DNA of 18,191 bases from Conidiobolus incongruus B7586 (GCA_000697335.1 JNEM01015714.1:1-18191); one strand, 5' to 3'. Positions 1-9,138 are shown, counted from the stretch's first letter. The notes: a model not told the origin generated them from the sequence alone. Program-made: numbers and translations.

Positions 1-799
1 AATAAATACTTTATTAATAAGTAAATATTAATTATTTTAATAAATTATAATATTATCTAATTTTTTTTATTTAAATTTAAAAGTGATTATTTAATTATAA
101 GTTTTATATTATTCTTTTAAACAAACAAATTTTAATTTATATTATTATAAACTAAAAATACTTGTTATTTTATATAATAATAATAAAATATATTAACTTT
201 AACTAATAACAAATTTTTTATATAAAAAATTAAAAAAAGCTATCATATCTAATATATTAACCAGATTACAGCTTATATAATTATAATTGTTTCGGGTAAT
301 AGAAAATATTCTTATAAAAAAGAAAATTTTTATAAAAGAATTAAATTAGTTAATAAAATATTGAAATTTAGTTTTTAATAAAAAGAATTTTTTTAAATAT
401 TAAAAACTTATCAAAAGTATAACAAAAAGTTATTAATAATAAATACTAGTATTAATTTTATATTGTGTATTAATTTTTATAAATCATATATAAATATTTT
501 TTTAATTTAAATATTAAAATTTTGCTATTATTTAATTTCTGTAGTAATATAAAATATTCTATTAAGTAATTTTATATTAATAAAATAGGGATAAATAATG
601 ATCTTATAATTTAAAAATAATTAAATATTAAATCAAATTTATAAATTATTATTATTGTTAATGCTATTATATATGAATTTTTTTAAATTATTTTTAAATA
701 ATTAATTCAATATTGAATATTAATCACATTATTTAATTAATTATAATATAAACTATAAAAATTATTTAAAATTATTTATTTTAATAATTAATTTAATTC
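1..799. other. A+T-rich intergenic DNA, no gene seen
   Basis: This stretch is almost entirely A and T with poly-A and poly-T runs, stops in all frames, and no splice-bounded open segment that I could support. It contrasts sharply with the exons downstream. I see no RNA gene, transposon end or tandem array of note. Confidence 0.6.
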
Positions 800-952
800 T
801 TATTGTTTACTTTGACGTAATATCCACCAAATTATCAAAAATGATAATATAAAAATTGAGATAGTTGATATTGATATTAAAAACAATGCAAATAAGTTGG
901 TGATTAGCCATTGCAGCATACTCGCGATTAGCTTAATAATTTGAGATATCAT
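800..952 (-). CDS. candidate 50-residue single-pass membrane micro-protein
   Basis: I do not recognise this reading frame. An ATG at 952-950 opens 50 codons ending in TAA at 802-800. The protein begins MISQIIKLIA, has a hydrophobic stretch at about residues 20-44 containing two adjacent tryptophans (W42-W43), and ends in the short polar tail RQSKQ. That is the layout of a small tail-anchored or single-pass protein. An in-frame TAA lies a few codons before the ATG, so the start is not extended unless by splicing. The ATG has A at -3, and a TATATA stretch at about 1002-1009 sits about 50 bp upstream, the same spacing as at the small secreted gene at 8802-9092. Base composition is slightly richer than the flanks. 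A chance hydrophobic ORF in A+T-rich DNA is a real alternative, because A+T-rich codons favour I, L and F. Confidence 0.33.
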   Translation of the reverse strand: MISQIIKLIASMLQWLITNLFALFLISISTISIFILSFLIIWWILRQSKQ

Positions 953-1001
953 TGTAAGTTAATTTGGATAAATTGTTATTTGGTTCATGGAATGAATTGA
1001 A

Positions 1002-1009
1002 TTATATAT
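1002..1009 (-). promoter_or_regulatory. TATA-like element upstream of the micro-ORF
   Basis: TATATA-type sequence about 50 bp before the ATG at 952 on the minus strand. It is weak evidence alone because the surrounding DNA is A+T-rich. Confidence 0.25.
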
Positions 1010-1406
1010 TCTTATATGTTGATGAATTATCTAGTGATTGAAGTTGAATGGAGTTATGGGAATTTTTCTTTGATTATTATTGTGATAAAAAGATTAATAT
1101 TATAAAGAGTAATGATATATAGAGTATTTCAAAGAGCTAAATATATCAACTGATTAAATAACATTTATCAAAATCCATACTAAATATAATTTAGTTAATA
1201 TACACTTAAAATATTTTATAAACATTAAATTAAATCAATTAATTTAATGTAATTTTTTTTGAAAAATTTAATTGAATTAAATATAGAAAAATTTAGGTTT
1301 TTAAATTTACAGGTTGATTTAAATTGTAATTTTACAAAAGAAAGTAACATCATATTTAATATTCAATTAATTAATAAATACTGATTCATTGTTAAAGATA
1401 TTAAAT

Positions 1407-2934
1407 ATGTCGAATGCAACTAAAGCTGAATTAGAAGAATTTTTTAAAAAACAGTGTGCTAAAAGGGAGAATAAAGTAATTTTATTTAATTTTTTATAAT
1501 TTATATTAATGAATTGTTAGATTTGTTTCGATTGTAACTCAAAAAACCCAACTTGGGCTAGTGTTACCTTTGGTATTTACATCTGTTTAGAATGTTCAGC
1601 CCACCACAGAAATATGGGTGTTCATATTAGTTTCGTTCGGTAATTATTATTCTTATTCAATCAATTTGAGACTGATTAATTTTGTTAGTTCTACTAATTT
1701 GGATACTTGGAGTTGGGAACAGTTGAGAACTATGAAAGTTGGTGGAAATGGTCCAGCTCTAGAATTTTTTAAACAACACAGTGGTACTGATAAATTTAAG
1801 GATATTAAGGCTAAATACACCTCACGTCCTGCTACTTTATATAAACAGAGATTGGCTAAATTGGTCGAAGAAGATTTACTCAAGTATTTTCCTTATTATC
1901 TAATGAAATTACGATAACTTACAGTTTTATTTAGTTCTCCTACCAGAGTTGTCGTTGAGGACCCTATTGCAACTGAGACTAAACAGGATGAGGAGGACGA
2001 TTTCTTTTCATCTTTTGAAAAACCTACTGCTACCAAGTCCCCAAGTCAAAGCGCTTCCCAACCAAAGTCTCAAGCTCAACCTAAACCTATTGCCCTAAAC
2101 TCTGCTCGCTTCGGTGCTACAAATTCTAGATTAGGAGCTACTTCACTTCGTGCACATACCACCACTACTAAACCTTTAGCAAACAAAAAAATAGGTGTTA
2201 AGAAGGCTAATATCAACTTTGACGAAGCTGAAGCTCAAGCTAAAGAAGAGCAAGAGATCATTGAAGCCCAGAAAGCTGCATCTGTTAGCGCTGCTAAATC
2301 ATCTTATGCATCTTCTAGATTGGGCTATTCATCATCCTCGTCCCCGACTTCTAGACCTAGCACTGTCTCTAGCACTTCATCCAAGCCAACGGCAGCTAAG
2401 CCAACGATCACTAGAACAGGGGGATTTGGCGCCACATTCTCCAAAACACAAGCTGCCGAACCTGCTGCAGCTCCCACCTCCAAAGTCAAGGGCATATCAT
2501 CCGATCAATACTTCGGCAGAGGCCACTTCTCATCAGCCAACGATGCCGACCGCGAGCGTTTACGCCAATTCGAAGGTGCCAAAGGCATCAGCTCCAACCA
2601 ATTCTTTGGCAGAGAGGAGCCCAAACACGATATGGACGATTTGGCAGCCAATCTCGGCAACGTGGAAATTTCCGCGAGGGATTTCGCACAAAAATTAGCT
2701 CGTCATGCTAACATTGACTTGGATAATATCAAGGATACGCTCCAAGATGGCGCCGCTAACGTAAGTGATTATTTGTTTGCACATGTGCTCAACTAATGAG
2801 CTAATGTCCTATGATTTTTATTTAATATTTTAGATTGCAGATGCTATTAGGAATCTTCAGGTACTTTTTTAATTTGTTATTATTAAAGTTTATTTTTAAT
2901 ATTTTTGATTTAGAATCAATTTGGATTAAAGTAA
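1407..2934 (+). CDS. GLO3: Glo3/ArfGAP2-3-type Arf GTPase-activating protein
   Basis: This is an Arf GTPase-activating protein of the COPI-vesicle type, which stimulates GTP hydrolysis on Arf1 at the Golgi. I read six exons: 1407-1475, 1521-1639, 1689-1883, 1935-2760, 2834-2860 and 2914-2934, giving 418 residues. Intron sizes are 45, 49, 51, 73 and 53 bp. The ArfGAP zinc finger is intact: C25-x2-C28-x16-C45-x2-C48, followed by [14 protein letters not shown] with the catalytic arginine finger at R53. The middle is acidic, then Ser/Ala/Pro-rich with a charged helical stretch. Two copies of the Glo3 regulatory motif, [10 protein letters not shown] (314-323) and [10 protein letters not shown] (345-354), lie 31 residues apart; these define the Glo3 subfamily, where the motif region is involved in coatomer and SNARE contact. 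The C-terminus is a short helix ending NQFGLK. The protein is somewhat shorter than yeast Glo3. The next gene starts about 690 bp downstream in the same orientation. Confidence 0.93.
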
Positions 2935-3621
2935 CAAGAATTAATGGTATAAATTTTCATATATTTAATTTTTTTTAGGGATTAATAAATGATAATTTGA
3001 TTCATTACTTATTATACTTTGATTTATTATATTTAATATAATTTAAATTGATATTATTATTTTATCATATTAATTAATTCATTATTAATAACTTAAAATT
3101 TATAATAATATAAAAATAATTAAAATAAAAAAAATGTTATTGTTTTATTTATTAAGGTTTAATAAAATGAAATAATTTTAATAATAAAATTTTAAAATTA
3201 TTAAATTATTATTATTATTATTAATTCAATTTTAAATAAATAAAAATATAGTAATAGTGTTTAATTTATTTCTAAACTTAGAAATTAAATTTAAATAAAA
3301 TTAATGTATATTCCCATAAAATTTTAATTTAATAATTATTAAATAAATGTTTATATTTACTAATATTAAATTTAAAAAAAATTGAAAAAAAACATATATA
3401 AATATATATATATATATATACTTAAAGATATATTAAATTTATATAATATAGTTTTAATATAATATAATATAATACAATATAATAATTTATATAATATTTA
3501 ATTATTTTTAATCAAATCAAGTAATATTATTTTTCAACCCTATTTAATTACTATTATTTGACTAAAACAAATTAACTTAGTAAATTTAAATTCCTTTATA
3601 AAGTCTTTTAAATATACCAAA
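2935..3621. other. A+T-rich intergenic DNA with simple repeats
   Basis: The gap between the ArfGAP and ASCC1-like genes has no open frame that I can support. It contains an AT-dinucleotide run at about 3394-3420 and a loose run of AATAT units at about 3454-3485. A TATAAAG sequence at 3597-3603 lies 19-25 bp before the next ATG and could be a core promoter element or chance. Confidence 0.6.
3394..3420. repeat. AT-dinucleotide microsatellite
   Basis: A tract of ATATAAATATATATATATAT type, mostly a pure AT dinucleotide, immediately followed by non-repeat A+T-rich DNA. Exact ends are approximate. Confidence 0.75.
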
Positions 3622-4894
3622 ATGGACCCTAATTTATTAAATTCGAAATGTATGCAAGGAGTAACTTTAATTCAAGTGGGAAAGATGAATTATAGGGTGA
3701 ATACTCAAAGTTTAAATATGAATAACCAACGTAAATTTTATTTCGTTAAGTTAATATTATATTATTAATAGTTTTAATGGTGGTTTAGTGAAGGGTAACA
3801 GTAAAACTATTACACCATTGAAGGAATTGATCGAAGTTTCCGTTCCTATTAATAGTAAAGTAATAGGATTTGTTATTGGTAATTATTTGAAAAAATGATA
3901 TATTTAATAAGTATTGATTTTGGGGATAGGTAAACAGGGAAGTACATTAAAATCGATTAGAAGTTCAACGAGAGCTAAAATCAAAATTGAGAAGGATCCT
4001 AACGATGATGAAGTGGAATTAGCTAGTAATTCATATCTATATATTTCATTCGCAGAGTGATATTGAATTTTATTTTAGTTATTTCAGGGACACAATCCCA
4101 AGTAGATAAAGCTAAAGAACAAATTTTAGAAATTATTGAAAAGGTAATTCACTTTTCAATATATTATTAAAGATAATTAATTATTGATTAGACTAATGCA
4201 CCTGTCAAACCCAACTACTTCCTGAGTTTACCTATCACAGATATTGAAATCCAAGAAAAAGTGAAAAAGTTACAGAATCATATTTTGCATTTGAGATTGA
4301 ACGATATCGAATCAGAAATGATGCAACCGTCACCATCAATTCATTTGACTTTGGGTACTTTGCACCTTAAGACGTCGGAAGATGTCAAGAAGTTGAACGA
4401 TGATTTGAATAGTTTAAAGGATGAAATTTGGGAATGGTTGAAGGGAGAGCCTTTGAAGATAAATCTGAGTAAGTTGAAAGTAATGGGATCGAATCCAGGT
4501 AATTTAACATTTATATAATAGTAAATCAAAGTAAATATTCACTCTGTAAATAGGTAAAGCTCGCGTAATCTACACCGATATTCAAGAATTCAATACCGCC
4601 AATCAACTGACACAGCCCAAACAACTTAAAAATTTGACGGATCAATTATGGACCAGGCTCAACGAATTGGGATATACCAACCTCAATCAAAAATCGCAGA
4701 TTTTCCACCTCACAATCCTCAAAAGCAAGAAAAATGGTCAGATGTTCGACGGTAAGCCTATCCTCGAAGTGTATAGCAAATACCAGCTGGGACAATTTAC
4801 TTGTGACAAGTTACAAATTGGCCAGGTGGGCAGTTTGGGTAAATCAGGGAATTATAATATCGTAGGGGAGATTGAATTACCTATCAAGAAATGA
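3622..4894 (+). CDS. ASCC1-like protein: KH domain plus 2H phosphoesterase (AKAP7-like) domain
   Basis: This resembles ASCC1, the KH-plus-2H subunit of the activating signal cointegrator complex, which in animals works with the ASCC3 helicase in alkylation repair and ribosome rescue. Its role in fungi is inferred. I read six exons: 3622-3730, 3789-3878, 3930-4025, 4079-4143, 4192-4498 and 4554-4894, giving 335 residues. Intron sizes are 58, 51, 53, 48 and 55 bp, and four of the five introns are phase 1. The KH domain spans about residues 50-118 with the RNA-binding loop GKQG at 67-70 and the strand-helix IISGTQSQVDKAKEQI. The C-terminal 2H domain opens with NYFLSLPI and carries both catalytic motifs, H171-L-T173 (in SIHLTLG) and H274-L-T276 (in IFHLTIL), so it looks enzymatically intact. 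The first intron must use the acceptor at 3788; the nearer AG at 3771 gives a stop after five codons. Confidence 0.88.
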
Positions 4895-5272
4895 TAATAA
4901 TTATATTTTTAATCTCGATTTTTTTGAAATATTTTTATATTTCAATTATAAAAAGTTTATACTTTAGCAAGATTTAAATTACAATTAAACTAATTTTAGT
5001 TATCAAGAATGTAATTTACCAACTAAAAAATTATTTAAAATTATTATTATATCGTTATATCCATTATATCCATTATATATTATAAATTATTTGTCAATAA
5101 AAAAATTTTTTTCTTTGGTTTTTAATTAATATCTCAAATTTCAATAAAAATAAAAAATTTTAAATAAAATATAATTAAGTTAATTTCAAAAAAAATCTAT
5201 TTTTCTTCAATAGTTTACAGGGTTATTTAATTTAGATTTATTCAATTTAAAAATTGTTCATTGCTTAATTGA
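4895..5272. terminator. convergent 3' intergenic region with poly(A) signals on both strands
   Basis: This gap separates the ends of two converging genes. For the plus-strand gene, AATAAA at 5096-5101 is the clearest poly(A) signal, about 200 nt past the stop. For the minus-strand gene, AATAAA (read on that strand at 5242-5237) lies about 31 nt past the stop. A 9-bp unit TATATCCAT is tandemly repeated at about 5054-5072. No gene is seen. Confidence 0.5.
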
Positions 5273-7246
5273 TTAAAAATAAAAATAGGGATTATAATCA
5301 CTTTGGAATTGTACTCCATTTTGTCTCATTGGGAATTGTTGGCCAGTATACACGAAATTATTCAAATTGTACTGTCCCATAAGTCTATGACCGTTAGAGA
5401 TGGGGTCAGCCACTGGGATTGGCTGTTGGAGCGACCATCTCATGTTATTCTGCTCAAGCTGTCCAAAATTGGAGTCGGTTTGGGTTTGAGGTCTTTGGAA
5501 CGATGTTGGGATCGTAGCGGCTTGTTGCTTACCAACCTGTGGGATTTCAACTGGTGCTTCGGTGGCTGGGGCATTATCACGTAAGAATTCCTGAGAAGTT
5601 TGCTTGGTGGGGTTTGAGTAGGATGTTGATTTGTCATATTGACCATCTTGTGGTGATTGGTTAGGTGACGGAATGGGTGGAAGATTGCCAAATATTTTGG
5701 TAAAGTCGTCCTCTGTCATAGGTCCTGCATCAGGTTTGTCTTGAACTACTGGAGGTGCAGAATCGAGTTGGGGTTTGTCGTCTTGAGCAGGAGGGCTTTC
5801 AGGGATTTCCCCAGAAGGAATGCTCATAGGATTAGATTCTTCGGAAAGTTCGCTGTCATTAGCAATGGGAGCATCCTCAGGGGTTTCTCCAGATGGAATG
5901 GACATTGGAATAGATTCAGGGAAAGGAGCGACAGGGTCTCGTGCGGGCTTATTGCTAAGTCCAACTTCATTTGGCTTAGATTCTAGTGTTTGTTGCTCAG
6001 GTTTAGGAATTTGAGGAATTTCCTGGGGCTTAGGAGCAGATTCGGGGAATTCTGGCTTAGTTTGAGCTTCAGGTTGTTGTCCTTGCGAGGGAATTTTATG
6101 TGGTAAAATTGGATTGCTTTCGGCTTCAACATTCTGATTGGGTGTAGGAATAGACGGTATTGAACTAAATGGATCATTGTTGGGTGCTTGAGAGTCCTGA
6201 CTGGGCAAAGGAATTTGAGGAATGCCATTATGAGGTTGGCCAGGGATAGTATTAGGGTAAGATTGAGGCTGAGGAGTATACATCTGCTGCATTTGCTCCA
6301 TCATCTCTTGTTGTTTATCAGAGCGAGAGTTCATGGACAACGGATCAGTAATCAATTTAGCTAAAACTCTTGTGCCGAACACTGGATCCTCTTGAGTCAT
6401 TTCAGCCATCATTAGACCGAAATCATACATGGATCCGGATTTGGCGAAATATTCAACTACTTCCTTCATCAGAGCATTGGTGCCGTTGGAGTCTTGCTCC
6501 AATTGCTTAGTGACCATATCCTTAAAATTCTTCATACCATTATTGTCTGTAGCGAGCAGAGTAATGGATGCATCGTTAAACGCTTGAGCCATCTTGGGAT
6601 CTTGTTGGATTTTTTGTTGGATCGCAGAGCTAATATCTTTAGCGGACTGGTCTTTAGGAAGTTGGGTGAAGAATTCTCCAACTTGTTTAATAGAATCATT
6701 ATCGGGATTGCTCTTAACCAATTCGGGAATTTGTTTAGCGTTATCGGCAAGTAATTGAATACTGACAGGTGCAATGAATTCGCTAGACGAGGCCTTTTCC
6801 ATATCTTTGAAGTCTTTGACAGATTGCTGTACTGCTGATTCGGACAATTTGATTGGTTCTGAACTGATATTCTTTTTATCTTTATCTGAAGCTGTAGCAT
6901 CATTTCTGAGCGTAGGAACTTTACTATCATCAGTATTGGGTTGATTATTGAGTATTGGAGCAGCATCGGGGCTTTGAGGATTCTTGGTCAATTGATCAAT
7001 ATCTAAATTACTGGGAAGTTCAATGCGATCCTGAGTTTTATCCTCTTTCTTAAGCTGAATATTTTTGTCGTTCTTATCTCCGGGTGATACTTGGAAGTCT
7101 TTGTTGGCATTAGCAGCCTCCGTTTTAGGCTCATCTAACTTATTGCCATATGTGCCAACTCCATCATAATAAGATTTCAAATCATAACCGAGAGCTGGAT
7201 TAATCAAAACCAAAGCCAATGGAATGATACTCTTTTTCAATATCAT
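5273..7246 (-). CDS. large secreted, cysteine-free, proline/glutamine-rich protein of unknown function
   Basis: I do not recognise a family. The intronless frame encodes 657 residues. Residues 1-20 (MILKKSIIPLALVLINPALG) form a clear signal peptide, and there is no later membrane segment or GPI-type tail. I count no cysteine and a single tryptophan (W604). Residues 21-130 are charged and disordered-looking. Residues 135-325 look helical, with a Met/Gln-rich end (EMMEQMQQM). Residues 326-580 are Pro/Ser/Gln/Glu-rich and contain four copies of a hydrophobic-P-x-IP-x-P-x-Q motif (342-350, 363-371, 410-418, 522-530) and two copies of PMSIPSGE, 26 residues apart (447-454, 473-480). Residues 581-657 are Gln/Asn/Tyr-rich, ending NPYFYF. 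Candidate N-glycosylation sites are N126 and N254. It could be a hyphal surface, matrix or effector-like protein, by inference only. TATAAAAG on the minus strand at about 7377-7370 may be its TATA box. Confidence 0.88.
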   Translation of the reverse strand: MILKKSIIPLALVLINPALGYDLKSYYDGVGTYGNKLDEPKTEAANANKDFQVSPGDKNDKNIQLKKEDKTQDRIELPSNLDIDQLTKNPQSPDAAPILNNQPNTDDSKVPTLRNDATASDKDKKNISSEPIKLSESAVQQSVKDFKDMEKASSSEFIAPVSIQLLADNAKQIPELVKSNPDNDSIKQVGEFFTQLPKDQSAKDISSAIQQKIQQDPKMAQAFNDASITLLATDNNGMKNFKDMVTKQLEQDSNGTNALMKEVVEYFAKSGSMYDFGLMMAEMTQEDPVFGTRVLAKLITDPLSMNSRSDKQQEMMEQMQQMYTPQPQSYPNTIPGQPHNGIPQIPLPSQDSQAPNNDPFSSIPSIPTPNQNVEAESNPILPHKIPSQGQQPEAQTKPEFPESAPKPQEIPQIPKPEQQTLESKPNEVGLSNKPARDPVAPFPESIPMSIPSGETPEDAPIANDSELSEESNPMSIPSGEIPESPPAQDDKPQLDSAPPVVQDKPDAGPMTEDDFTKIFGNLPPIPSPNQSPQDGQYDKSTSYSNPTKQTSQEFLRDNAPATEAPVEIPQVGKQQAATIPTSFQRPQTQTDSNFGQLEQNNMRWSLQQPIPVADPISNGHRLMGQYNLNNFVYTGQQFPMRQNGVQFQSDYNPYFYF

Positions 7247-7369
7247 TATAAAATATAGTTAAATATAAAGGATTTAAATGCTAACTAACACAATGACAAG
7301 ATATAAATAAAGGTAGAAAATGTAAACTCAATAACATGAAAATTAAACCAATGAACCACAGTTACGAGT

Positions 7370-7377
7370 CTTTTATA
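7370..7377 (-). promoter_or_regulatory. TATA box candidate for the large secreted gene
   Basis: Read on the minus strand this is TATAAAAG, a near-consensus TATA element flanked by higher-complexity sequence, about 125 bp before the ATG at 7246. Confidence 0.4.
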
Positions 7378-7601
7378 TGACTTCAAGATTTACAATTCCG
7401 CATTAATGAAAGGATGTGTTGATGTTAATTAAACCTTTAATTTGTTGGTTAAATCGGTAAATGCCATTAAACTTTAGTTTTAATTTAATTATCACCAATA
7501 TTTGAATAAAATTGATATTTCTTGTAGTCTTTGTAATATGTCACCCCTTTGTGTATCCTTATTTTGCTCTTATGATTGATATTACCCTATAGTTACTAAC
7601 A

Positions 7602-7617
7602 CTAACCCTAACCCTAA
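7602..7617. repeat. interstitial telomere-like repeat (CTAACCCTAACCCTAA)
   Basis: Two and a half units of CCCTAA, the complement of TTAGGG, in the middle of the window. Related single motifs occur nearby: TTACCCTAT at about 7582-7590 and AACCCTAAAA at 7663-7672. Short telobox-like motifs in fungal promoters can bind telobox or TRF-like Myb proteins. A scar of telomere addition or repair is the other explanation. Confidence 0.65.
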
Positions 7618-8801
7618 TAATCAGTATAACAATCCAATATCAAAATTCATAATTTTCATAATAACCCTAAAATTTTCCATACATGCTGGTAAAAACAAAA
7701 ATCAAAATTATTGCATTAATTTAATGTTTTTATTGACCATTAATTACAACAATCATAATTTTTGATTCATTCTATTAATATTTGTTTATTTTTATCCTCC
7801 AATCTATTTCAAGTTGTCTTATAGATTTGATCATATCCTTAATAGCTTTACTTAAATTTAGTGATATCTTAAGATTATAATATTATCATAGAATCCTTGT
7901 TATTAATTAGTTTGATAAATTAGTTAAGTTTGATTAAATTTCAAAGATGATTCAATTGGTTTTAAAATCTAATAAAAGTTGATGGAGATCGTTTGAAAAT
8001 TAAGATTATTTTACCATCCAATTTAAAACTGTATGCTGAGATTTTCAGTGCTTTTTACAGTTTTTTTATGAGTGATATTGAAATAGATTGAAAATAATAT
8101 GATTCAAATTTGAATTTGTCCTCGATTTTTTAATAATTCTAATAGAAACCATTATAACCAAAGTGTTATATTCTATCAATTATTTATTTATATTGATTTG
8201 ATAAAAGAATAAAGTTTAATTATTAATTTAAACATATAAATAATCCTAAAAAGCATGCTATCTCAATAATCAATGGATATTTTTATCAAGCATAAATTTC
8301 AATCATATTATTATAATTATTATTGAAAAATTTAAATATGCAAAAAAACATTAGTATAAAATTAATATAACAATTGATGTTGAGATTTTATCGGAAATTG
8401 ATATTATTTTATATTGAATCTTACATCTTTATTATCCAAGATTAATACTGAGGTTTCTCAAATGCTTAGTTTATCAAATGATTCTATAATAATAACTACA
8501 AACGGGATATATTAATAGTCTTAAATTGAGTGAAAAATATGGCTATCATTGGGTTAATGTTATGTCACTTCACTTTTGTAATTAATTTAGGTTGTAAAGA
8601 TCTTCAACAGTAATTAATTAATTAAAAATATATATGTAAGCTATTACATAATAATTATAATATTAACTTAAAACTTATTAGTCAATAATATTCTAATAAT
8701 TCAATAAATCTATTTTAAAAAATTATTGCATTATCAATAACATTAAATAACATAATAATTGAATGAGATATATTGTAGAATCTATGGATCCTTGAAATTA
8801 A

Positions 8802-9092
8802 TTAATAATAATGATGTGGCCAATGGGGAGGAGGGTACCAATACGGGGGAGGATAGTACATCGACTGACTGATGGGCCTGTAGGATCCATCAAAGAAGAA
8901 GGGTGCGTACCTTCTACTCTGCTCGCCCTGAATTCCGAATTGATTCACGGTGCCCTCACTCCCTGAATTCAGGAAAATACCGCCATTGCCAGTGGTTTGA
9001 CTGTCTCCCTTGCTGTCGGATGCTTTTTCAGATTCTTGGGCTCTTACTGTGAAGGCTAGAATTGAAAAAATCAGAAATTGAATGGATTTCAT
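8802..9092 (-). CDS. small secreted protein with Tyr/Pro/Trp/His-rich tail
   Basis: I do not recognise a family. The intronless frame encodes 96 residues. Residues 1-18 (MKSIQFLIFSILAFTVRA) form a signal peptide with a plausible cleavage before QE. Residues 19-58 are small, polar and acidic (Ser, Gly, Gln, Thr). A dibasic R60-R61 could be a Kex2-type processing site. The tail from residue 62 is strongly aromatic; residues 79-96 alternate YPPP-type units with Trp and His and end HHYY. There is no cysteine. It shares with the large secreted gene, its neighbour on the same strand, the lack of introns, the signal peptide and the absence of Cys, but I see no sequence similarity. A secreted structural or adhesive peptide, or a processed signal peptide product, is possible but unproven. 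A TATA element lies about 50 bp upstream. Confidence 0.78.
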   Translation of the reverse strand: MKSIQFLIFSILAFTVRAQESEKASDSKGDSQTTGNGGIFLNSGSEGTVNQFGIQGEQSRRYAPFFFDGSYRPISQSMYYPPPYWYPPPHWPHHYY

Positions 9093-9138
9093 AATTCTAG
9101 TAATGGATTACTGTATATTATGGCAGAGATGCTATATG

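Larger units (their letters stand above)
7247..8801. other. 1.55-kb intergenic region upstream of the large secreted gene
   Basis: No open frame that I can support. It contains a candidate TATA box for the gene at 5273-7246 (TATAAAAG, minus strand, about 7377-7370), a cluster of CCCTAA-type motifs at 7582-7672, and otherwise A+T-rich unique-looking DNA with scattered AATTAATTAA stretches near 8610-8630. I see no tRNA or mobile element. Confidence 0.6.

Noticed and set aside
1-799. Mitochondrial DNA insertion or contamination, because of the extreme A+T content
   Set aside because: No mitochondrial gene fragment was recognised, and the composition matches the other spacers in the window.
1618-1917. 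Open frame of 99 codons overlapping the ArfGAP gene
   Set aside because: It is exon 3 of the ArfGAP plus read-through of the flanking introns and starts from GTG. The spliced reading gives a continuous ArfGAP domain.
2195-2698. Long plus-strand frame of 167 codons, Leu/Pro/Ser-rich
   Set aside because: It is a shifted frame within ArfGAP exon 4; the other frame carries the conserved ISS motifs.
3394-3485. Possible origin or centromere-like element in the A+T repeats
   Set aside because: It is a short microsatellite with no larger structure, and fungal origins cannot be recognised from A+T content alone.
6532-6966. Minus-strand frame of 144 codons and several similar frames in 5300-6970
   Set aside because: They are shifted frames inside the large secreted gene. 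The 657-codon frame has the signal peptide and a continuous reading.
7602-7617. A chromosome end at the CCCTAA repeats
   Set aside because: There are only two and a half units, with normal gene-bearing DNA on both sides.
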